From JAAYAY01 sp964429355 (GTDB lineage: Bacteria > Planctomycetota > Planctomycetia > Pirellulales > Thermoguttaceae), in the NCBI GenBank assembly GCA_964429355.1, contig CAYSCH010000017.1, positions 1 to 49,278 of the forward strand: a DNA stretch of 49,278 bases, read 5' to 3'. The position numbers and the translations under genes were made by a program. Positions 18,308 to 26,402 of this stretch are shown piece after piece (position 1 is the first letter of the stretch; every line of letters begins with the position of its first letter). The notes beneath the pieces were generated by a model. It ran no database searches and had not been told where the DNA came from. It saw nothing but the letters and a program-made list of their open reading frames with translations.

Positions 18308-20737
18308 ATGTCCTGGCCGTTGGCTTCCCATTTCAGCGCCATGTTGCAGAACCCGAGGCATGCCTTTCGGGATCCGGCGCTGCGCGAGTGCCGAATTGCC
18401 AAGGATGAGCGGAACCAGCCACGACCCTGGTCCGGTGCCTTTGCCGTGGTCTACAAGGGGATCTCGGCCCTCGATGAGCGCCCCTTTGCGGTGCGAGTCT
18501 TCACCACGGAGTCGCCGGAACGTCGCGAGCGATACCATGAAATCAGCACCTATCTCCAGACCCGCAAACTGAAGTGCCTGGTGGATTTCGAGTACCGTGA
18601 CGAGAGCATTCGTTCGGCCGACGGCAAGTGGTATCCCTTGATTCTCATGGACTGGGTCGAAGGACAAACGTTGTTCAAATGGGCCCGGGCGCGGGCCCTG
18701 GAAGGGAATGGAGCGGCTCTGGCCGAGGCGGCTCGACGCTGGATAGCGCTGGTGAAAGAATTGGACGACGCCCACATTGCCCACGGCGATCTGCAACATG
18801 CCAACGTGATGGTGGCCGAGACCGGGGAACTGAAGCTCGTCGACTACGACTGCATGTGCGTCCCGTCGCTCGTGGGAAGACGGAATCTGGAAGTGGGGGT
18901 CGAGCCTTACCAGCATCCCGAGCGGAACGCGAGTACCCATCTTTCGCTCGATCTTGACCGCTTCTCAGCCCTCGTGATCTACGTGGCCCTGCGGGCGTTG
19001 GCGCTCAATCCACCGCTCTGGTCGAAGTACGTCGAGGTGCCGGAGCACGACAAGTTGCTGTTTCGCAAGGAAGACTTCGAACGGCCGCGGGAGAGCCCCC
19101 TCGTACGGGACTTGCTGGCCTTGCCCGATGTCGATGCCAGAGACTTGGTCGGGCGGTTGCTGGAATTGGCCCGCCTCCCCATGAGCGCCGTGCCCCCCTT
19201 GAGCGAGTTGGCGAATTCCTATGCCAAGATCGAGGTGTTCCTCCGCAACGAACGATGGGAAGAGGCAGTGGAACTGCTCAATCGACGGGGGCAGTTCCGC
19301 GACGCCCCCAAACTCCTCCAGCCGCTCATCCACCAGGCTTACGAGCACCATTGTCGCGCGCGAGCCTGGCAGGATTTCACCCGGATCCGCCCCGAAAAAA
19401 GCGAGTTGCACGACCGCCGGCTCGTGAACGCCTGGAACGAGGCCCTGTTCGCAGGCTTCGCACCCGCCGAGAAGCATCGAGAACGGGTAAGCTCGGCCCG
19501 CCGCAGGGTCCGCGCAATCGATCGCCTGCACCTGCTCGTTCAAAAATCGCCCCAAGCGACCTCGCTGGAGGATGAACGGACGATCGTGGCGGAAGCGGCC
19601 CGGCTTCCGAACGGGTATAAATACGGCCTGGAGGCGCGTGTGGAACGGGCGCGCCTCGCTGTCGACGCTGTCCGATGGCTGGAACAGGCCGTGGCCGAAA
19701 ACGTCGACGACGTGGCCATCGCGACCATGTGGAAGAAGGTCGTGGAAGCCGAGGCCAAGCGTCTGGTTCCGCGGGCGCACCACGCGCGGATCGACCTGGC
19801 CGTGCGCCGAGCATCGCGGCTGCTGGCCCTGCGCCGGCTCACGTCGAAGATGCCCCTGGATAAACTCGATCGACGCCTGCTGGAAATCTGGGATGAAACG
19901 TTGCTCGCCGACTGCCCGGCGGCCGAACGCTGGCGCTTTGTCTACAACCAGGCGGTGAAGAGACGCGTGGAACTGGAGAAACTCGGCGATGCGATCTCCC
20001 GCCGCGACGATCGCCAGTTGCTCGGATTGGTGGACGGGAACCTGCTGGGCGGTTATCCGCTGCCGCCGGCCTGGCAGACCGCCGTGGATCAGGCCCGGCA
20101 GCGGGTGACGACGATCGCCCTGCTGGAAAAGGCTTTGGCCGGCAACGATCGAAAGACCTTCGTCGACGTCTTCGACGCTCGATTGATCAGCCAGTACATG
20201 GATCGTCTCCAGGCTCACCAGGGAACCATTCTGCGCTGGACCGAATCGGAGATCCTGGCCGCCGACGTGATGGGACTTCTGCCGGCTGTCGGCCGTGCGA
20301 GCCTGGCCGAACTGGAGTCGCAAAAGGGTATCTATCGTGTCCGGTGGACGTGGCCGTTGCCCCGGTTCAGCGACGAGTGCCTCCTGGCCGTGGTGCGCAG
20401 GAAGCCCACCGACTGCGACAAGGCCGATGACCATGACGTCCTTTGCCAGGAGACCATCGGTCGGACGAGTTGGGAAACCGGCGGGGGGAGTCGGACCCTC
20501 GAGGCCGATCCCGGTTGGGAAGGCTGCTATGCTGCAGTCTGGGCATCGATCGACCTGGGGATCCGCCGCTACTGGAGCGAGCCGTTGGTCCTCGGGCAGT
20601 TCAGTAATGTCCCGGCACGCGCCCCGTCCGGACGCCGCGGTTGGCGGTTGTTCGGTGGAGCCGAGCAGCCGGATACGCCGCAAATCGCCTCAGGAGAGGC
20701 GACTGCTGAAATCGAATCGGAAAGCGAGGGAGTGTGA
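18308..20737 (+). CDS. Divergent Ser/Thr protein kinase-like protein with helical repeats and C-terminal beta domain
   Basis: 809 residues from ATG 18308, chosen because AGGAG lies five bases upstream; an upstream in-frame ATG overlaps the previous gene and lacks this. Kinase-like parts: glycine loop SGAFAVVYKG at 42-51, catalytic loop HGDLQHANVMV from about 159, and VDYD near 178 in place of DFG. The beta-3 strand reads FAVRVF (60-65), so the usual Lys of VAIK is Arg. PYQHPE near 205 stands for the APE motif. Residues about 300-660 are charged helices that resemble tandem helical repeats; the last 130 residues look like a beta sandwich. It ends in a GTGA overlap with the GAP1-like gene. The altered Lys and DFG leave open whether it phosphorylates or only binds nucleotide. 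Its probable partners are the PP2C and FHA proteins of the same locus. Confidence 0.75.
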   Translation: MSWPLASHFSAMLQNPRHAFRDPALRECRIAKDERNQPRPWSGAFAVVYKGISALDERPFAVRVFTTESPERRERYHEISTYLQTRKLKCLVDFEYRDESIRSADGKWYPLILMDWVEGQTLFKWARARALEGNGAALAEAARRWIALVKELDDAHIAHGDLQHANVMVAETGELKLVDYDCMCVPSLVGRRNLEVGVEPYQHPERNASTHLSLDLDRFSALVIYVALRALALNPPLWSKYVEVPEHDKLLFRKEDFERPRESPLVRDLLALPDVDARDLVGRLLELARLPMSAVPPLSELANSYAKIEVFLRNERWEEAVELLNRRGQFRDAPKLLQPLIHQAYEHHCRARAWQDFTRIRPEKSELHDRRLVNAWNEALFAGFAPAEKHRERVSSARRRVRAIDRLHLLVQKSPQATSLEDERTIVAEAARLPNGYKYGLEARVERARLAVDAVRWLEQAVAENVDDVAIATMWKKVVEAEAKRLVPRAHHARIDLAVRRASRLLALRRLTSKMPLDKLDRRLLEIWDETLLADCPAAERWRFVYNQAVKRRVELEKLGDAISRRDDRQLLGLVDGNLLGGYPLPPAWQTAVDQARQRVTTIALLEKALAGNDRKTFVDVFDARLISQYMDRLQAHQGTILRWTESEILAADVMGLLPAVGRASLAELESQKGIYRVRWTWPLPRFSDECLLAVVRRKPTDCDKADDHDVLCQETIGRTSWETGGGSRTLEADPGWEGCYAAVWASIDLGIRRYWSEPLVLGQFSNVPARAPSGRRGWRLFGGAEQPDTPQIASGEATAEIESESEGV

Positions 20738-23700
20738 GCACGATCCAGCAGATGTACTGCACCCACTGCACCCATGGCAGTTCCGCCCTGGAACGCCGCC
20801 AAGGGGAACTGGCTGCGCGGATGCTGGGCTACAGTGTGAGGGCGGGCTCGCTGGAGGGTGAGACCTTGAGACAGGTCTACCGGCAGGTGGAGCGATATGT
20901 GTCGTATCACCTGCCTCGCGATGCTCCCGCGGAAGAGAAGCTGCGGCTGTCGGCCGCCTCCGCACCGCAGCGGCTGATCTTCATTCCGGCGGCCGGTACA
21001 TGGCAGGTGATCGGGCTGGTCTCCTATCGCCCACGCGATACGGAAGGACGTCCCGGCTCGTATTTCGCCCATCTTTTGTGTCGCGAGTTGCGGGAGGCCA
21101 ACGAAGCCTGGACACTGGTCGATGCCTTGCGGCTGTGGAAAGCCCCAGGGTGGGTCGTGGAAGACTCCCCGGATCATCCCTTCGTGCTTCCGGCTGTTGC
21201 CGATCTGGACTCCATGCTCGGCGGCGAACCGGCACGGATTGATGATCGGGCGCTCCTGGCTTTCTTGCAGGGCGACGACCGGTCATTCGGCGCTGATCTG
21301 CCCGATCGTTGGCGTGACCTCATCCCGACCAGACGGGTCGGAATCCTGCAGAACCTGGTTGCCTCGTTGCTGACGATCGGAACGACACGGCGGCAAACAT
21401 TGCTCGTTGCTGTGGAACCGGAAGTGGCGGCTCTGCTCTTCTACGGCATGGGCCGTTTGATTCCACCCGGCAAGCTCCGGGAGACGGTGAGCGTCTCGAC
21501 CTTCGAAGCGACGACCGATCGGTTGACTACCGTCCTCGCCGCGACCACGTTCTGCAATCCCACCGCGGCGGAATTCCGTGCCGAGGCGTTACGAGGTCGC
21601 GGCCTGGCCGTCAACACCTTCAACGGACTGCCCCCCGAAGACAGAAACGGGTCGGCTTACGCAGAACGCATCGTGCGCCGCCTGCTCGATGACGGCCCCG
21701 CGGCGGTCGATCGGCGTCTGGCAACGATGGCGGCCGCCGAGCCGGACCGGATCGAGAAGCTGGACGAATTTGCCAGGACCGAACACTCCGTGGCCGCTCT
21801 GTTCCGGTCGGCAGGCAGCAGCAGCGACGACAGGTGGCGCAGCGACAATTCGCTCACCGATTTTGCCCGCAGGTTGACCCGCGAGCGGCTCGAAGCGACG
21901 GAAGGCGCTGAATCGACGTTGAACGCTCTCTGCGGAGGCACGAGTCAGGCGACGATCCTCGAACTCGTGGGAACCGTTGGGCCGGGCAGCGGCGCCGACC
22001 GAGCCATTCGATTTCTGCTCGAAAGGCTGCCCGAGGAGAAGATTGCTGCCTTTGTGGCAAATCCCCAGATCGTCGACGCCTGGAAGATCGAACTGCTGCA
22101 GTCGCGGATCGCCGCCACCGGTAGAACTCCGGCCGGCTCGGCGTGGATCTGGAGCGACGACGGGACCCAATCGCCGTTGGGGCCGGACCGTCAGAAGGTG
22201 ATTGCGACCGGTGCGATCGGCGATCTCCCCTCCGCGTCTGTGACAGCCCTGTTGTGCCATCTGGATGTTTCGTTTCGCCCCGTAGTGATGGAGCGGCTGC
22301 TCGAGGCGTGCGGGCAACGATCGGAGCGCTGGAGTGGGTTTGCCGATCTCCTGCGGCGGTTCGACGTGGATTGGCTGATCATGTTCTGGCGGCGGCTTGG
22401 ATCGCGGCTGTTTGAAGTCCCCGAGCCGGTCGGTGAGGTCGTCTCGGCACGGCTCGAGGAGGTGCTGCACACTCTTCACGAACACCCGGCCGAATTCTCC
22501 CAGCGACTGGAGTTTCTGGTGGCGGGACGCCGGTGGCTGACCAGTCCGAGTGGTATCAGTCGACTGGGAGCCTGGGAACGTTGCCGAGAAGCGATCGTCG
22601 AGTTGATTGGCATGAAAGCCTCACTCGGGGGTTGGCATCGTCTGACCGCAACTCGCCGGCTGGAAGGGGCGGCTGAGCGGATGACGGTATCGGTATTGGA
22701 GGCCATGCCGGCCGACCTGGTCGAGGACGACCGCCAGGGCAGCGCCAAACAGGGAGTCTTGCGGGCGATTGGACGGCATCTGGCCGACGGAGAGGAATTT
22801 CTTCCCACCAGCCAGTGGCAGTACGAAGCGATCTGGAAGAAAATCCGCTGGCGAATGGAGATGGGTAACTGGCCGTCCGCCCCGCTCCGAAAACTGGCTC
22901 GCGCCCCAGCCGAGCAGAAACGTGTCTGGATCGCCGTGGCAATTGCTGGGGCCGTCGTCCTTGGGGTGCTGGGGGTAATTGGACTGACATCCGTTGGCAC
23001 GGGCAACACAAGACCCGATGGTCTTGTCATCGAGCGTCGCCCGGGAGAAGGCTCTCCAGAGCCGACGCCAGTGAACGCCGGTTTGACGCCGGAGCGGGTG
23101 CCGGACCAGAACGCGGGCGCCTCCGGCGTGGAACCACCCGACGAACCGGTGGTGGCCAGCGCGGTGAACGATTCCCCCCAGGAACCGGATCCTGCGGATG
23201 CGATTGTCTTTCGCCGAGATCCGGGCACCGTTGAGAATACTGCCAATCAACAGGAGCAGGTCAAGAGCGCGGCCGCCGAGAAACCGCTGATATCGATCCC
23301 CGGTATCTTTACGGCCAGTATGTCCCCCGTCAGTGGATTGGAACCGCCCGCCATTGCCGTGGTAGGGCTGCACGTTCGTGGCACCGAGGATCAACCCCTG
23401 TCCAGGCAATTGCTGCAGGAATATGTTATGGGAGCCCTCGTCGCGGAGTGTCGCGGCGCCCAGGCGATTCGCTACCTTGATTTTCCCGACCTGCAGAAGC
23501 GGAATGAGGCAGAATTGTTCGATGGAGTTGACAAGATCCTCGTCCAGTTCCGTTTTTCTCGAAGGCCCACAGACTCAGTTGCCGTGCCGACCGGCATCCA
23601 GGCGACGTCCGTCTCATGGGGCGAAGTCCTCGTCGATCCGGCCCAACGCTATGACATCCGCTTTGTTCTTTCTCCCCAGGCCGTCCAGATTCTCGAGCGA

Positions 23701-23742
23701 CTCGCAAGTGAAAACGATCCGTCAGACCTACCGAATCACTGA
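20734..23742 (+). CDS. GAP1-like (GTPase-associated protein 1) membrane protein
   Basis: 1,002 residues from a GTG that overlaps the kinase stop by four bases, with GAGGG in front. The N-terminal 130 residues follow the GAP1-N pattern: IQQMYCTHCTHG start, a PAEEKLRLS-x-APQRL strand, then a YRPRDTEGRPGSYFAHLL segment. The GAP1-M-like middle runs to about 420, and helical sequence continues to 720. A single membrane helix lies at about 732-754 (WIAVAIAGAVVLGVLGVIG), followed by a Pro/Glu linker and a 130-residue extracytoplasmic domain. Proteins of this kind were described by comparative genomics as constant neighbours of conflict-system GTPases and are thought to regulate them. Here the partner is most likely the 16065-18299 GTPase. 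The fused membrane helix and outer domain extend the known cytosolic layout, as far as I know. Biochemical activity is unproven. Confidence 0.65.
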   Translation: MSTIQQMYCTHCTHGSSALERRQGELAARMLGYSVRAGSLEGETLRQVYRQVERYVSYHLPRDAPAEEKLRLSAASAPQRLIFIPAAGTWQVIGLVSYRPRDTEGRPGSYFAHLLCRELREANEAWTLVDALRLWKAPGWVVEDSPDHPFVLPAVADLDSMLGGEPARIDDRALLAFLQGDDRSFGADLPDRWRDLIPTRRVGILQNLVASLLTIGTTRRQTLLVAVEPEVAALLFYGMGRLIPPGKLRETVSVSTFEATTDRLTTVLAATTFCNPTAAEFRAEALRGRGLAVNTFNGLPPEDRNGSAYAERIVRRLLDDGPAAVDRRLATMAAAEPDRIEKLDEFARTEHSVAALFRSAGSSSDDRWRSDNSLTDFARRLTRERLEATEGAESTLNALCGGTSQATILELVGTVGPGSGADRAIRFLLERLPEEKIAAFVANPQIVDAWKIELLQSRIAATGRTPAGSAWIWSDDGTQSPLGPDRQKVIATGAIGDLPSASVTALLCHLDVSFRPVVMERLLEACGQRSERWSGFADLLRRFDVDWLIMFWRRLGSRLFEVPEPVGEVVSARLEEVLHTLHEHPAEFSQRLEFLVAGRRWLTSPSGISRLGAWERCREAIVELIGMKASLGGWHRLTATRRLEGAAERMTVSVLEAMPADLVEDDRQGSAKQGVLRAIGRHLADGEEFLPTSQWQYEAIWKKIRWRMEMGNWPSAPLRKLARAPAEQKRVWIAVAIAGAVVLGVLGVIGLTSVGTGNTRPDGLVIERRPGEGSPEPTPVNAGLTPERVPDQNAGASGVEPPDEPVVASAVNDSPQEPDPADAIVFRRDPGTVENTANQQEQVKSAAAEKPLISIPGIFTASMSPVSGLEPPAIAVVGLHVRGTEDQPLSRQLLQEYVMGALVAECRGAQAIRYLDFPDLQKRNEAELFDGVDKILVQFRFSRRPTDSVAVPTGIQATSVSWGEVLVDPAQRYDIRFVLSPQAVQILERLASENDPSDLPNH

Positions 23743-23837
23743 GCAGTGAGGAATGAAGAAACGTCGTTGTTCGTTCCGCGAACCAACGCCTTCTCCGCAA
23801 AGGGGAACCCGATGAGTCACTTCTTGGAGTCGCCACG

Positions 23838-25307
23838 TTGAAGAGCAGAGTGTCCACCAAACCGATTGCGATCCTGGCGATTGGATGTCTGCCCTTGGCG
23901 GTACTGACCGTGGCCAGCTTCGCGGGCATCGCCAATCTCGACTCGGAACTCCCTTCAACCGACGAGCGGGATCTGGCTCTGCCCGGGGCGTCGGTGCCCT
24001 TGCACGGCCCGGAAGCAGACCAGACCCTTTGTGCGGCGATTGCCGAGCGCGAGTTTCTGGCCGGAGAACCGCTCTCCGAACGCGCGCTGGAGGCCCGGCC
24101 GGTCTATCTGACATCGCTGACTACCGACTGGAAGCGGTGGTCGGATGCGACAAGTCTGGTGGCCGAGGTCCTGGCGTGGGAGCGATCGCGGATCGGCGCC
24201 GGCGTGCCGCAACTGGAGATTGCCCGTGACCGGATCGGCGCCATCCAGGACGCGTGCCGAAAGAAAGATCCGGCGGGAGTCGCCCTCCTGATCGCCATTC
24301 TGGAACGGCGAAGGGACGATCTGCAGGCCGAGATCGTATCCCGCAGGAATAGTGAGAATGTCGCAAGACTCAGAGAGGATGCCCAGCGGGCATTGGGCAA
24401 TAAAGACTACGCCAAGGCCATTTACCTGTGCGACCAGATTCTGACGCAATACGGCACCGCGAACTACCAGACCGTCTCGGACTTGCGTCGCAAGGCGACG
24501 TTCTGGCAGGACTTGTCGAAGTTGCCCCTCGAATCTCCCGTCACGGAAGAGCCGGCCAAGCAGCGTGGCACACTGACGGACTTCATCGATCGGTATCGGG
24601 ACTTGCCGGACTCGGTGGAGCAGGAACGAATTCTGCGAGTGACCCGACGGCTTGAGTTGGTTGAAGCGGAACTCCGCCGGATCGAGATGAACCAGGCCGC
24701 TCGGGTCCCAATCGCCGTCTTGGCAAGACACGACGGACAGGACTTCGCCGAGGGACTGGCGGAGGCGGCCGTAGTGGCAGAAACCTATCCGACCGATTCG
24801 GTTCGCGCCCAGTTGCAGGAGCGAGTCGTCCTCTGGTTGGCGGCGTCTTTGCCGCAAAAGTCGCTGGACGAACCAGAGAATCTGGAAGAAGTGGAAACAC
24901 TTTCAGGAAACGTGCTTCGTGGCTTCTTCGAACCTGTGACGGATGCAGGCGGCGGCGTGATCGGCTACAAGCGTTACACGACGGCCGAACAGCGCGCCAA
25001 CCCCACAGGAAACGTGGGCCGCTACCCGTCGGCAGACCTGCGAGGGACGCCCACGCGTTCCGTGCCGCGGCAGTGCGTCGACGCGTACGAGTCGGCCCGG
25101 CGCCGGTTGCTCGCCGATCCGGGCAATCCAGATGGCTGGACGGCACTCGAGCGTACGTGTGAGAGCGCCGAGGTGACCCTCGTGGAATATCGCCGCAAGC
25201 CGGGGAGCAGCCGCGACCCCGTTTCCTTTCAGAAGGAAGCCCGTTTTGCACAGTCCATACTTGAGCCGGCCGTTTGGACCCGGATGGGGAAAATATGGGG
25301 AAAATGA
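23838..25307 (+). CDS. Membrane-anchored or secreted helical/coiled-coil protein, unknown function
   Basis: 489 residues from TTG 23838, supported by GGAG nine bases upstream. The start gives a clean signal-anchor (KSRVSTKPIAILAIGCLPLA, then more hydrophobic residues to about 32). The rest is largely helical with a coiled-coil-like region at 130-200 containing a TPR-like segment (ALGNKDYAKAIYLCDQIL), more helices to 350, and a mixed C-terminal region from about 365 with GGVIGYKRYT. I do not recognise a family. The gene lies 95 bp after the GAP1-like gene and before the vWA genes on the same strand. It should work on the extracytoplasmic face, perhaps with the outer coiled loops of the GTPase; that is inference. 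Confidence 0.7.
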   Translation: MKSRVSTKPIAILAIGCLPLAVLTVASFAGIANLDSELPSTDERDLALPGASVPLHGPEADQTLCAAIAEREFLAGEPLSERALEARPVYLTSLTTDWKRWSDATSLVAEVLAWERSRIGAGVPQLEIARDRIGAIQDACRKKDPAGVALLIAILERRRDDLQAEIVSRRNSENVARLREDAQRALGNKDYAKAIYLCDQILTQYGTANYQTVSDLRRKATFWQDLSKLPLESPVTEEPAKQRGTLTDFIDRYRDLPDSVEQERILRVTRRLELVEAELRRIEMNQAARVPIAVLARHDGQDFAEGLAEAAVVAETYPTDSVRAQLQERVVLWLAASLPQKSLDEPENLEEVETLSGNVLRGFFEPVTDAGGGVIGYKRYTTAEQRANPTGNVGRYPSADLRGTPTRSVPRQCVDAYESARRRLLADPGNPDGWTALERTCESAEVTLVEYRRKPGSSRDPVSFQKEARFAQSILEPAVWTRMGKIWGK

Positions 25308-25521
25308 GACCGCGTCTTGAGGAGACAAGGCCGCTTGTGTTCCCGGGTACTTGCCGATATACAAGGGGAGGATTGCCGATACAAGCCTGAAGGCTGCTTG
25401 TTGTTGACTGCAGCAAATAGCCGTGGCTGTCGGCATAATGCCACCCCCCCAGCCGATCCATGGAAACAACCTGCTTCACCGGATACGCCTGACCACCGAG
25501 AACTGCGAACCTGCCACCAAA

Positions 25522-26388
25522 ATGTCACGTCCACCCTACTCTCAAGAAATCAGCCGGCAGAACAAAGCCTGCTTTCTGTTCCTGCTCGACCAGTCCTTTT
25601 CGATGGAGGAACCTCTTGGGAACTCGTCGAATCGCAAGTGCGACGAGTTGGTTACCGCGATCAACGGCTGGCTGCAGAACATGGCCATCCGCGCCAGCGG
25701 CGACCAAGGCATCAAGGACTGGATGGACGTGGGAGTTTTCGGTTACCGCACCGACCAGCAGGCCAATCCGATCATTCAATCGGCGCTCCAAGGGCATCTG
25801 GCGAACCGGGCCCTCGTGTCCATCACCGAGATCGGTGCGTCGCCGGCACGGATCGATCAGCGGATCCAGTACATTCCCGACGAATCGACCGGCGAGATGC
25901 TCGAAGTGCCCTGCGAAGTGCCGGTCTGGGTCGACCCCGTGACCGAGGGCGGCACCCCCATGTGCCACATGCTCTACCATGCGCACGGGCTGTTGTCGCA
26001 GTGGATCACCTATCATCCGGCGAGCTTCCCTCCGATCGTCGTTCATATCACCGACGGAGAATCGCAGGACGGCGACCCGATCCCATATGCCGAGGCGCTT
26101 AAGAACCTGGCGACCCGGGACGGCAACGTGTTGCTCCTGAATTGTCACCTTTCGATGACCGCCGCCGATCCGTTCATGTTTCCGGCACACGGGCAGGGGT
26201 TGCCGGATGACCTGGCGAGAGTGCTCTTCAACATGTCGAGCGTTCTTCCCGAACCGTTCGTTCGGCACGCCACCATGGAAGGATTTCAGCTTCAGCCCGG
26301 GGCGCGGGGAATGGCGTTCAATGCGGACATGGTTTGCCTGATCCAGTTCCTGAATATGGGGACCCAAGCCGCACCGGGATTACGTTAA
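25522..26388 (+). CDS. TerY-like von Willebrand factor A (vWA) domain protein
   Basis: 288 residues from ATG 25522; an in-frame GTG at 25423 would add 33 unlike residues and is less likely. The vWA fold carries an intact metal-ion-dependent adhesion site: DQSFSM at 23-28 (D-x-S-x-S), a Thr in VTEGGTPM near 138, and the Asp of HITDGES near 179. It ends with the GARGMAFNADMVCLIQFLNM segment typical of this subfamily. No signal peptide, so cytosolic. TerY-type vWA proteins occur with kinases and PP2C phosphatases in tellurium-resistance-like TerY-P triads, and both partners are encoded nearby. The segment 25308-25521 upstream has no second gene but contains a 13-bp repeat (TTGCCGATA-CAAG at 25351 and 25373). 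Confidence 0.8.
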   Translation: MSRPPYSQEISRQNKACFLFLLDQSFSMEEPLGNSSNRKCDELVTAINGWLQNMAIRASGDQGIKDWMDVGVFGYRTDQQANPIIQSALQGHLANRALVSITEIGASPARIDQRIQYIPDESTGEMLEVPCEVPVWVDPVTEGGTPMCHMLYHAHGLLSQWITYHPASFPPIVVHITDGESQDGDPIPYAEALKNLATRDGNVLLLNCHLSMTAADPFMFPAHGQGLPDDLARVLFNMSSVLPEPFVRHATMEGFQLQPGARGMAFNADMVCLIQFLNMGTQAAPGLR

Positions 26389-26402
26389 AGGGTGCGCCGG
26401 AT

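Noticed and set aside
23753..23815. 20-codon frame (ATG AAG AAA CGT) after the GAP1-like gene
   Set aside because: The GAGGA touches the ATG with no spacing, and the peptide resembles nothing; the TTG-started gene at 23838 is better supported.
25404..25440. TTGACT ... TAATGC as promoter of the first vWA gene
   Set aside because: The spacer is far longer than 17 bases.
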